NCBI GenBank assembly: GCA_000151295.1
Contig: GG745338.1
Coordinates: 553,334 to 617,333, forward strand
Length of the DNA: 64,000 bases
From: Allomyces macrogynus ATCC 38327
Taxonomy: Eukaryota; Blastocladiomycota; Blastocladiomycetes; Blastocladiales; Blastocladiaceae
Direction of reading: 5' to 3'
The notes under the pieces are model-generated. The model made no database searches, was not told the origin of the DNA, and was given only the letters and a program-made list of their open reading frames with translations. Shown piece after piece: positions 10,808-21,577 of this stretch; the stretch's first letter is position 1; every line of letters begins with the position of its first letter. A program made the position numbers and the translations under genes.

Positions 10808-11549
10808 ATTTATTTTGATTGTATATAGTAAATGCTCGGCTTTGAAGTTGCAATTCTGTGTGTGAATGTCGTCATCCTCCTGTCACAGTTTGCCATCATT
10901 GGCTACAATGCCCACCACAACAAGGGCCGAAAATTTAATCGTGACTAAGTTTACACGCACATGTGCTTTGAATTTTTATCCAAGAGAAGAGACAAAGGCA
11001 ATGAAGGCTCTCGCGACACCCACAAAAGACGCCCACCAGCAAGAGGCCAAGAACGTGGAGCAACCACCCAGAACCACTGATCAGAGAACTCAGCCAGTCT
11101 TCCCTACAGCAGTCTGTACAAAACTCAAGCCAGGCGAAGTCTACCACCTATCCTTTAACTAATTGTGTCTTGCACACTGCACAGAAAACCATTCGTGCAA
11201 TGTGTATTCATTATTCATATTGTGGAGGTGGTGGAGGGTCAGGCTCCTGGCATGTCCAGTTGGAGCAGGCTACCACAACAATTGTCCCGCATTGGTTGCA
11301 GAGATACTCGACGTATATGACAAAGTTCGGCACCCATGTGCACCACTTGGCTGGCCTTGCACAGATGCAGCTGTTTGGCGTTTGGTTTGAAGAGTTCATG
11401 GTGTTCATGGTTTAGCTCATGGCAAGAAAACTTTGATGGGGCTGTTCAAAATAGTGTAGTGGACATAGTTTGCCCAACTATGTCCACAAAAACCCATTCC
11501 CAGCCATTCCCCAAACCCCCTGGCCCCAAGGCAGCTGTGCTGCCCGCAC
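10808..11549. other. No gene supported; small ORFs only
   Basis: Two short plus-strand frames exist (10866-11162 and 11170-11415). Neither has recognisable motifs, and a Gly run at about 11220 reflects a GGTGGT repeat. Confidence 0.35.
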
Positions 11550-11862
11550 ATGGACCTAGGTCCCAGACCCCAGCTCCTAGGTCTGAATTCCCAGACCACT
11601 GCTCCCCAGCACCTGTTCTCAGACTTGCTCGTGGTACACATCCCCAAACGTCACTCCCTGACCAGTGAGGACCTAGGTCCCAGATTACTGTTCCTTGTCC
11701 CCAGGCTTACAGGGGCATGTCCAGAGACATTAATCGAAGTGGTCACAGTGTGGGTTCATGGAGGTGGTGGTCCTGGAGCAGCATGGACCTAGGACCGCAT
11801 TTTGACTTAGGGTTGGACCTAGGCCAGGGTCCTAGGGCACATGTGGTGCAGACCTTAAGGTC
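11550..11862. repeat. CCTAGG-rich interspersed repeat block
   Basis: Palindromic ACCTAGGT/CCTAGG cores recur at least five times (about 11553, 11577, 11671, 11787, 11815), several in the setting GACCTAGGTCCCAG. Spacing is irregular, so this is not a simple tandem array. No ORF is credible here. Confidence 0.6.
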
Positions 11863-12278
11863 TGCGCCAATCTGGTGGGTGGAAAAACAAGACAGAAACA
11901 TACTTCCTCAAGTTGGTCCAGCTGGATCCCACAGTAGGTGGGTGGCAACAACCAGTAAATGGCAATCTTGGTCAAGATGCCCTCCTCCTCAGACAGCTGG
12001 AATACATTGAGCAAGCAGTAGAGCATGCTATTCCAGTGCATCTGCTTGAGAATCATTGGCAACACAGTTGTTGTTATGGGAAGCAATGTGCCTGGGCCCA
12101 TGCAGACTGTGACAGGGTCGACCAAGGCAATGCCATCAACATAGTAGGCCTCAACACGAAAATGTGCATTGATGTTGGTCTGCTCAACAGCCATAATCAC
12201 TTGGTACCGCCCAAATGCATCAGGGATGCAGTCGCCAACGATGAGCTCACGCAACTGCTTGACGGTACAGTCAGCCAT
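11832..12278 (-). CDS. Hypothetical protein (doubtful)
   Basis: From ATG 12278 (MADCTVKQLRELIVGDCIPD) the frame runs 148 codons to 11832. Residue composition is protein-like and not low complexity, with hydrophobic stretches, but I recognise no domain. Its last third overlaps the CCTAGG repeat block, so it may be a truncated remnant of the foreign segment. Confidence 0.25.
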   Translation of the reverse strand: MADCTVKQLRELIVGDCIPDAFGRYQVIMAVEQTNINAHFRVEAYYVDGIALVDPVTVCMGPGTLLPITTTVLPMILKQMHWNSMLYCLLNVFQLSEEEGILTKIAIYWLLPPTYCGIQLDQLEEVCFCLVFPPTRLAQTLRSAPHVP

Positions 12279-12837
12279 GCGACAAGTCGTGTTGGGCACA
12301 TACACGGCCCATGCCAGAACAGCAGGGACTGGGTTCTGCAGAAGACGTTGCTGGCACAGCTGGCAGGGCATGGTGGTGTGCATTGCGGTTGGTCATGATT
12401 GGAGATGAGCGAGCTGCGGGCATGCAGCGGGATCTGCGCGGGGTCGTTGGGACCAGCGAGGATTCACTGGAAAGGGCGGCGGTGATGCTGAAGCGACAGC
12501 GATTACCGTGCATCGGGAGTCTTGTGCAGTCTCGCGACGCGCTTTGCTGAAGGTGGCTTGCCGCCACACGTCACCAAGTCACGCCCGACCTTTTCGTTCG
12601 CGTATTTTTTACACCTTCGATTGACGCTCTGATCGTCTCTGATCTCACCTCGCTCACCTCGTCCGACAGAAATTGGTCACGTATGTACGTTCCTATTCCT
12701 GCTCTACGTCTGTACAGTCGCACCTGCACCCACCTACCAATCCTTGTCGGCCAGTTCGCCGCCGCCCACACGGCGTGAACGCGTGAACGCACGTACAGTC
12801 GACCGCCCACCCCAAATCAGGTCACCCGGTGCACCAC
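12279..12837. other. Transition from the low-GC foreign block to host sequence
   Basis: Composition shifts visibly in this stretch: upstream sequence is TGCA/CCA-rich, while downstream sequence carries host-like CG-rich codons. No gene was seen. Confidence 0.4.
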
Positions 12838-15800
12838 CTAAAGTACGAACGCATCGTCAGCAACAATTCGACGCCGTTTTCGAAGCGGAATGGGGGCACG
12901 CCCACCTCGGCCTCTCCACCCGATCAAGTCACTCGGTGAACGACCTAGGACGAGCGCAAACACCGTCAGCATCAATTCCGAGCCATACGAGAGCGGAAAT
13001 GAACGAATTAGGAGCGGAACGAGGCCAAATACATAATGGTCGAAAATGACTTCGTTGAGAGTCGCGAAAAGATCGAAACGCTTGTTGAGTTCCCAGTCCG
13101 GAATGATCGAAACGTAGCGGTCGGTCGGGTTAGCCGCGCGCAAGATGCGTCGCTTGAAGTACCGAATCACGTTGGGCCCATTGAGCGTGCCTGTCGATCG
13201 TTCGATCAGAGGGAACCGTCAGTCGAGGTCCAATTCGAGTCCGACTCGAGTTGTGCCGAGTCCGTGCGTACCGTGCGACTTTTCGCTGTAGTCCGGGTAG
13301 AGCGTCATGAAGTTGGCAAGCGTGCCCGGCGTATTGACACGAGCCTTGAACGCGTTGTAGTTTTTCCAAAACACGAGCACGCCCGTGACCATGTTATTCT
13401 TGTCGCGCATCGTGCACATGCGCTCGAAAAACTCAATGTCCACGAGCAAACGCGGCTTGATCGCCTGGTCCCCGCTGCCGCCGCCGCCACTACCGGCGCC
13501 CGCGTCCGCCGGGGCGCTCGGTGCCGTCGTCGACGGGCTCGCGGCAGCGCCCGCACCCGGCGCCCCGTTCAAGTCCATGGTCGAGACCTCAATCTGGTCG
13601 AGTTTGCCGACCGACGACGGCGCTGCAAGGTGCATCGACGAACCCTTGGGTGCCGCCGTGAGCGACTGCTCCGACGGGAGGAGCATCGACGCGCCGAGGT
13701 GCATGCCCGAAGCGCCCGCCATAATGTTGGCACCGAGACCAGGCGGGCCGAGCAGCGGCTGGCTGCCGAGAACGTTGGGTGTCGACGAGTTGGCGCCCGC
13801 GCCGACGCCGGGGGCCGTGGTCGTGGTCGTTGGCGGTTTCGCGCGCGCGCGCGTCACGGTCACGAGCTCGTCAAACTTGTTCATGTCGAGGAAGACGATG
13901 ACGGTTTGGCAGAAAGGAATCTAAGATAGGAAAGGCGAAAATGAGACGGAGTCGAGGAGGTGGTCCGGCCTAATGGAACGGAAGTGGGTACCAAAGCTTG
14001 CAACCGCGACCGCGAAAACTTTTTCGGCACATCCAAGATGCAAATGTTGTTGGCGAGAATCCGGTCCTTGATGTGGTAGCTCGTCGACTTGCACAGTTCC
14101 GTGAACAGCAGCTCCGTCAAACTGATCGGCATGTGCGCCAGGTCCTGCGGCGTAGGCTCGTAGTCGTCGGCGAGAATGCGCTGCGCATTGTCCAAACAGC
14201 TAACCGGGACACCGACGTCAGTGCTCGGCAAAGACTTGTCCACCCGAGGGCGGGAAAGCTGACGTACTACTCGTCGACCGACAAGGACGTGCTGAGCAGC
14301 GACGTGATCTGGTGCGGGTCGTCGAGAATGTCCTTGACGCCCATGATGCGCGTGAACCGGCGCTCGTTCCACTTGTCGGCATTCGTCGTCTGAAACTTGA
14401 CGAGCGCCGTGCGCACGAGCGGGTTGGCCCACAGCTTGGTGATCAGCTCAATGTGCCGGTCCTTGACCGTGAGCTTCCACAGTGCCTTGCCGCGCATCGA
14501 TATGAGCTCGCTCTCGTACTCCTTGATCGTGTGCTCAAACTATAGATGACCGGCGCCAGTCAGTTTCGGACGGTGGTGGTCGCACATGAACGTATGGGAG
14601 CAGAGATAAACGGACTTCGTCGACATATTCGCTTACGTCGGGCGTCTTGTCGAGCTGGAACCGGTAGATGCCGCTGAGCAAGCTCATAATCGATTGCAGC
14701 GTGTTGAGGATAATGATAGACTTGAAGCCCTTGGCCCACGCGTCTTGAATGTGCTGCGCCTTCATTTCCTGAAAGTCCTGCACGCGAGACTTGACGTGTT
14801 GGCTGAGACGACGGCAAAACAAATCGTGAGTGATCAAGCGCACGAGAACCCGCAGTTCAGAGAGGAAAACAAACATGAGCTTTTGCTTGTCGGCATCCTC
14901 GCCTACAAAACCATCCGAGACCAGTCAGAACGCGATCATATCGAGCCGCTGCAAAGTGGAGAAACGACGGACCCAGGAACACAATGTAGTACTCGAGCCC
15001 GCGCCCCCACAAGTAGAGGTGCTTAAGCAGCCGTGACGCGCGCGCGCGCTTTTGGCCGTACTCGTTCATCATGAGCAGCGCGATCCACAGGAACCTCGTG
15101 AGCCGAAACAGCGTCGTGACGAAAATCGACGCCACGGTCAGGTACGTGAACACCTCCCACTTGCTGTTGTACTTGGCCAGAAACGACAGGATCGCCGACG
15201 GCACGTCGCCAAAGAAGATATCCCAAAAGACGACTAGTTGCCGCGACCACAAGATGAGGCTCGATCCGGACAAGAAAAGAGAACCCGATCGCGAGCGTAC
15301 TCTTTGGGTGGTTCAGGTAGGAGAGCGCAGGGATCAGTTTGGGTCGATGGCGCTGCGACAGGAACAGCGGGAGCAAGAACGGCGAGTGCGCAATATACGC
15401 GTAGAACCACTTAAGTGCCGGGTGGTTCCATGCGCCCGTGGCGAGGAGCAAGAGAAACGCCACGATCCGAGATGCGTCCTTGGCGAGCCCGTAAAGCAAG
15501 ATCAAGTGGAACACATTGTAAGCGGCCACGACCTCGGCCGCGGGTGTCGCGGCCTCGAAGACAATCTTAACGTTAATCGCGACGTTGAGAATCGCGAGCC
15601 CCATGAACACGACCGATGTGGACAAGTGCCACCACGAGGTCTCTCCGAGCAGCGGCGGGTAGACTTGCACCTGTTCGAGCTTGGATCGTCGCTCCTCGAC
15701 ACGCCGCTGCACCTTGGCGAGAAAACTCTCCTTCTCCTCCTCTTCCTCGAGCAGGTTCGGCAAGTCGACGTGCACGGGTCGGCCATGGTGGTGCCCGTGC

Positions 15801-16504
15801 CCGTGCCGTCCGCGTCCACCGTCCATGAGCATCTCGTCGCCACCTGCGGGAAGACTGCGCGTGCCATTGGCATGGCCGGGGCCGACCGTCGCGCGCATCA
15901 TGTCCTCGATACCACCCGCACCGCCGACGCCGTCCATTCCCAAAGGTGTGGGAGGCGGCCGTGCCGTGGATGGTGTCATGTCCGGATCTCCTGCCCGCGA
16001 CTGCGTGCTCGCAGCACGTGCCATTGGATCGACGTGACCGAGGAGCCCCGGCGCCGTAGCGTCGCTGACGCCGGCAATCAGCTTCTTGGATCCGGCGGCC
16101 GGGTCGGACGTCGCATCCGCCGAGCCGGCCGAGAGCAGCGGGACGGCCGTATCGAGCGGCGAATCGAAGTCCGAGGGCGCAACGAGAATGATGCCCGCGG
16201 CACGCGTGGTGTTGCCGACGACGCACGTATCGATGCAAAGATCGACCCCGCCGGTTCCTCCACCTCCACCGCGCGGCTTGGTGGTAGTGGTGGACTTGTT
16301 CGCCGACGCGTCGGCGTCGCCGGTCATGGGGAGGAGAACGGCCGTTGTCGAGCTGCTGCCAATCGCCGTCGCGGGACCCTTGGTCAACCGGTCGTGCGCG
16401 ACGAGGCTCGCGTCTTCCTTGACGAGCGAGGGCGCCCCACTGGCCACGAGGCCCGACGACGAGGCCGGTGGCGGTCGCGGTGGTTCGGGGGCGGTCGAGT
16501 CCAT
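12838..16504 (-). CDS. Multi-pass membrane protein fused to a degenerate G-alpha-like domain
   Basis: My eight-exon model (16504-15285, 15259-14932, 14902-14850, 14802-14637, 14539-14268, 14199-13992, 13920-13272, 13190-12838) stays in frame throughout and gives about 1082 residues. Residues 1-330 are low complexity with His/Gly and Glu runs. Several hydrophobic segments follow (for example VVFMGLAILNVAIN and FGDVPSAILSFLAKY). The C-terminal half follows the G-alpha order: a P-loop-like MPTSKSS, IIILNTLQSIMSLL, ELITKLW, RILADDYEPTPQD, VIVFLDMNKFDELV, EFFERM...VFWKNYNAFKARV, TLYPDYS, and a final helix region. The GTP-binding residues are largely lost: no intact GxxxxGKS/T, no DxxGQ, no NKxD. 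A 120-residue Ala/Gly/Pro-rich insert splits the domain. Introns 1-3 are very short (25, 29, 47 nt), so their borders are tentative. Function is unknown; a signalling pseudo-GTPase is inference. Confidence 0.5.
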
Positions 16505-17546
16505 GGTCAGCGCGCGCGCTGGGCCGGTGGCCTGGATGGTGCCGGGTCGAGACCGGTGCGGTTGAACGTTTCGTGTGGGAGCGAGCGAGTTCAGGCAATG
16601 CGCGTCACCATGGCGCGATGGCCGCGCGCGATTGGACGAAATTCGAATGGGTGACAGGCGCTCGAGCGGCCTTCTTGACACCAAGTTGAGTGCGCGAAGC
16701 GTCCCCCCGACCGCGCGAGCGAGATGAGACGGGTATCAAGAGTCCAAATAGAGGCTTGAACGAGGTGCACGCGCGTGGTCGCGGGATGAGGGCGGAAATG
16801 GGCGTGGCGGCGGAAGGGCAATGGCCGGTTTGGCAGCAGCTTGCAATATTCGGGTTTCTCGCGTGTGTGCGACAAGTGCCGACAACAGGGCGCCCAGGCG
16901 CGCCGCAGGCTGGAAAGTGTTCGTGGGCACGACGCGGCTGTGGTCGCGGCAGTCGGGCGCGTCGGGTGCAGCTCGGTGCGGTTGAAGAAGGACCGCCAGG
17001 TGACCGCGGTTTATCAAATATTGTCGCTGCCCACGCGCATATCGCGTGGATTTTTGTCACCGGTCTCCCACCCACACCTTTCACCTTTCTCGCTTCTTGG
17101 CTCTTGCTGGCTCTTGCTGGCACTTGCTCTTGATATCATCTTAGGCAGCGATGCACCAACGTCGGCTGCCAACGCTGCACCCACCACAACCACCCGCGGC
17201 CAATACTTGTTGCAGCCCTCACCAACCCGGGTGACTTTCCGAAAGGAGACCGCTCTTTGCCGCGATTGACGGCCCGAGCCACCGCGTCGACCGACGCTGA
17301 TCACCAGCTCGACTTCCACGTTGGCAACGTCGATCTACTAAGCAAAAACTAGACGAACTGCCAACGCCACGATGCGCAATCCTCGCCCGGCCATCCCGCG
17401 CATCGACACGACGGCACCAACGTCAGGTGCTCATTCGACACCGAATCGCGCAGGACTGAAATGGGGGCTAGCAACGACTTCAACGTCCGCTATTTCATCG
17501 CAAAGACTCCATGGTGCAGTGAGAGGCCTATTCTTTTCTCACCACG
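16505..17546. other. Intergenic region between divergent genes
   Basis: Contains the promoters of the minus-strand membrane protein and the plus-strand Sel1 gene. The frame at 17372-17563 overlaps the presumed 5' leader of the Sel1 gene, ends at a stop and has no motif, so I do not call it. Confidence 0.4.
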
Positions 17547-19787
17547 ATGACGTTGTGTGCTAGACCCGGGCCAGGCGCCGACGCGGTGGTTCCGAGCCCG
17601 CTTTCCAGCCAGCCGTACTCGCCACGCGACGATGCACAATTTCAACGCGCCTTGATGAAGAGCGGCGGCCTCATTCACGTCCACGATACCGTCGAGCTCG
17701 CGATTGCCGTCTCGAACGCCATGATCCAGGCCCTGCCCGACGAGTTGTGGAAGCCGGTCGTGGCCCACATGACGGCCATCAAGGTAATGTTCTAAGGCGG
17801 ACGCATAGGCAAAGACGCAAGTCTTCCTGACTTTCCGACTCCAGGAATCGCTCTGCTCCAAGTTTGAAACGATCGTGCGCGTCCTTGCCCGAGTCGTCGA
17901 CTCCGACGCGCCCAGCGGCTATTTTCGGGCCACGGCGCCCACCAAATCGTCGCTGGCCAATCTGGAAGCGCATCTCGTTGATCTTCACCTGGCAATTCTT
18001 CGGCTCGATCACAGCGTGCGCCGGTACGATCTGCGGTTCGTGACGCGACGTGCGCACCACCAATCTCACTCGGTTGGTCGCGTCGCCAAGGTTGCTCGAC
18101 AAGTCGACCAACATTCTCACGCGGACCTTGGTCAATCCGAGTCGCCGCCGTCGGATCGTCGACTACGTCAACCAAGTGTACGACGCCTTTCGTGATCTTG
18201 TACGGGACGGGTTTACTTTCGGCACGTCGTGGTTCGTTTGGCTCACGCGCGTTTCGATTTCATCGCAGATGATTACGCTGTCCGTGACCATGTCTGACCA
18301 GTGCGAAAAGGAAACGCGCGACGCAGCGCACCACGTCCACCTGCTAGAGTCCAAACTTAAGGCTGCGCACACGGAGCGGTCGCCAGCTGAGCGCTCCGAC
18401 GATGAGAACACGCCCGTCCCGCCCACTCTCGACAAGCCGATTCGTATGTTCGCCCATTTATCTGCTCCTTGCCGCGACCGACCGACATTCGCTCACTGCA
18501 CAACTTCACTTAGCCGCACCGAGCGACACGACCACCATCACCCCGCTCACGGTCGACGCCATCGCCGCACTCTGCTGCCAAGGCGAAAAACTCCTCTACG
18601 GTCACGGCGCGACCAAGAGCCCGCACCTGGCCTTCCAGCACTTCCGGCGCGCCGCATTGACCCCCATTCTCGGCTCACCCGCCAGTTACTATGCGCCCGC
18701 ATGGACCTCGCTCGGCTCCTTCTACGAGCACGGGCTCGGCACGCGCGCTGACCTCTCCGCCGCCCTCTTCTGCTACCGCCGCGCCGCGGGCGTCGCCGTC
18801 GCCGCCAGCGACCGCCCGCGACCCGACTTTCCGTGGTCCGTGCCCACCCAGGGGGCCCCCGTCCCCGGTGCGTGCCCGCGCGCCGTCTCGACGCTCGCGC
18901 GGTGGCACGAGACCGGCACGCTCATCCCACTTAACCGCGCTGTCGCGATCGACATGCACCGCCGCGCTGCCGCGGCGGGGGTCGTCGAGTCGCAGTCCGC
19001 CCTCGCGCGGCTCCTCACCCCTGCAGTAGCGGAAGCGCGCGACTGGGCGGTGCGTGCCGCGCGGCAATACGACCCGCGCGCGAGCAACTGGCTCGGGAAC
19101 GCCGCGTACAAGGCCGGCGACATGGACGCCGCCGCGGCATGGTACGCACGGGCCGCGGATTTGGGGGATCCAGCGGCCATGAACCATTTGGGGATCTGTT
19201 ACGAGTCGGGACACGGCGTGCCGCGGGATTTAAGGCTGGCCAAGGCGTGGTACCGCCGCGCGGCGACGATGGGCGGGCACGCGCACGCGGCCGCGAATTG
19301 GGGGTACTTGTTGTGGGCCGAGGGGAGGAGCGCCGAGGCGTACCATGCGTTCCAGTTGGGTGTGCTCCTGGGGCCCGCGCCGTCGGCGCTGTTTCATTTG
19401 GGGTGCATGTATATGGTGGGCGTGCGAGCGGTCGCGCCGATCGTGGATTTGGGGCCGCCGCCGGAGGGGGCGGATGTGGGTGGGGGCAAGCCGGTGACGG
19501 AGCATGGGGTTGGGCTGGCGTGTGGACCGCGCGGGTCGGTCGCGCCTGACAATGTCGCGGCGCTCGCGGTCCCGACAGTGCCGATCCCGGCGAGCCCGGA
19601 ACTCGCGGTCGTCTACTTTCATCGCGCCGCGTGCCTCGGGCACGTCGAGGCGATGCGCGCGCTAGCGCAAGCTCTGCAGGACGGTCGCGGATGTGGCAAA
19701 AACTTGGAGTGGGCGACGGCGTGGCGGACGCGGGCGGACTTGACGGAGAGGAAGGGGAAGACTGTAGCGGTGCCTGGGACCGGTTGA
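17547..19787 (+). CDS. Sel1-repeat (TPR-like) protein
   Basis: Five exons (17547-17783, 17845-18023, 18091-18199, 18269-18443, 18514-19787) join in frame with GT-AG introns of 61-70 bases and give 657 residues. The N-terminal 230 residues are helical (for example LIHVHDTVELAIAVSNAM). The C-terminal part has Sel1 repeats: AAAWYARAADLGDPAAMNHL, ICYESGHGVPRDLRLAKAWY and FHRAACLGHVEAMRALAQAL. Sel1 repeats are scaffolds in chitin-synthase activation (Chs4/Skt5-like) and ERAD (Hrd3), but neither is specifically recognised here. The start at 17547 is the first Met in frame with the hydrophobic helix region, and an earlier exon cannot be excluded. The 3' end faces the next gene tail-to-tail, 139 bases apart. 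Confidence 0.75.
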
Positions 19788-19926
19788 TTCGTCTCCATGT
19801 TCGCGGAATTTGATCATTTTTCGCGGGCGGAAAAGGTGGAGAAGATGACTGGCGAGGTCTTGTTCGGACGCCTACAGATCGGTTCAAAAGTGGGGTAAGA
19901 TCTATATATCCGTCCCTCTCATCGAA

Positions 19927-21577
19927 TCACGCCCTGTGATCTGCCATCCCGCCCGCTCCAGTCCCATTCGCCGGCCGAGTCTTTGGCCGATGTCGATCGA
20001 GTTCCATGCGCGCGAGCGCCAACTGCTTGGCCGCTTCCTCTTTGGCCTCCTCGAGCTCGCACACCTGCGTCTTGAGCGACCGGTTGAAAAACACGAGCTG
20101 CGCATTGATCTTGTGCTCCTCGGCGAGTTTCTTTTGCAGCGCATCGACCGTATCGTTGCCCGAAGTGACGGCACCGCGCGCCGCGGCCAAGTCAGCCTGC
20201 AACTGCGCGTTGGTCTGCGCCATGAGCCGCAGTTTCTGGTCGAGCTCGTGGTTTTTTTGCGTCAGTTCCAGCTTGGTCTCGAGCAGATGCGCCGTCTCGT
20301 GGTTGGCGGCGGCCAGCTTGGCGGCGAGCGCGGCCTTGTCCTCAATAATCACGGCCAGCTCGGCGTTCACGTCGTTGAGCAAGTGCTTTTGCAGAATGAT
20401 GCAGCACGAATTGGTCGGTGGTGGACGCTGGATCGACAACGAGGCATGAGTGATCCGATAAGAAATAAATGAGTTTCACTGCAGAAACGTACCGAGAGCT
20501 TGATCATCTCAATAGCCGACTTGGTCGCGGCCGTCGGAGCGCCATTTGTCACGCCGGGTCCCAACGAATCGGATCGCGACGGCGGTTTCGGGGTTAGACT
20601 ACCTTTGGTCCCGCTCCCCGACGACGATGGACTGCGTGTGCGGTCCGGTCCAGGCGATCGTGGTGGAGACCCGTGCGATGAGGAACCCGCAGTTGCCGCG
20701 GCCGTCGTGCGCTTGGTCGGCGCCGACTTGACGGCACGGTGCCCGGATCCAGCGGCCTTGGTCGTCGACGACGACGAGGTTGACGTCGAAGTCGGCTTTT
20801 TGGACCGCGCCGCGTGCGCAGGAGCCGTCGCCGGTCGCGATTCGGTTGGCGTCGCAGTCCTGCTCGCCGTGGCCGTGGCCGACGGTTTACGCGATGGGGT
20901 CGCGGAAGAAGAAGGGGATGCCGACTTGGAAGCGACGGTTTTGGTCGACCTGGTCGTCGTCGTCCCGGCCGACGACGAGGACGGCGACGCGGTCGTTGAC
21001 TTAGGCGTGGTCGGTGCTGGGCCGTCAGCCGCCTTCTTCGCCTTGCCCGAGACCGCCATGGCCGAGACCATCATGCCCGCCGGCGCACCACTGCCCATGG
21101 CGCCCGGAATCTTGCGCGTGCGTGCGGGCGACGATGCGGCGGATCCCGGGTTCGACGACGGCCGCGACTTGGTGTCGGAACTGGTCTTGGCGGGTTTTTC
21201 TACCGGTGGAGAGGACTTGTCGGGAGGGTGCGGCAGGGACAACGGCGACGTAGACGGTGTTGCAGCGTCAGCAGCAGACGTGGGGTCGAGACCGGCTCTC
21301 AGCTCCTTGGTTATGACCTGCGGCGTCGAGGTCGCAGCGACCGCGGATTTCGGCGGGTCGTCGCCGACGCTAAAGGTGACAGTCGAGACATGCTCTATGT
21401 CGCGCGTACGGGTGAATTGCATTGGTCGGGCAAAGATGGAGCCCGTGCTGTATGCGTTGCCCTGATCAGTAGCATACCCGGGACCTCGACGACCCGAGAA
21501 AGGCCGGCCGCGTGGAGAGAAGTGTCGACGGTCCCATTGGCAACGGATCCGCTGGCCGGTGGTGGTTGTTGTTGCAT
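19927..21577 (-). CDS. Ser/Thr/Pro-rich protein with C-terminal coiled coil
   Basis: Three exons (21577-21478, 21394-20493, 20427-19927) splice in frame (donors GTATGC and GTACGT) to give 500 residues. The start ATG lies just 3' of a 16-base C run in the leader. Residues about 35-330 are disordered and rich in Ser, Thr, Lys and Ala (for example KSTTASPSSSSAG). Residues about 345-480 form a long heptad-like coiled coil (KLAAANHETAHLLETKLELT, LDRHRPKTRP near the end). No catalytic motif is visible. A cytoskeletal or scaffold role would be a guess. Confidence 0.65.

Noticed and set aside
15071..16654. 527-codon plus-strand frame
   Set aside because: Antisense shadow of the membrane/G-alpha-like gene: Arg-rich and without motifs.
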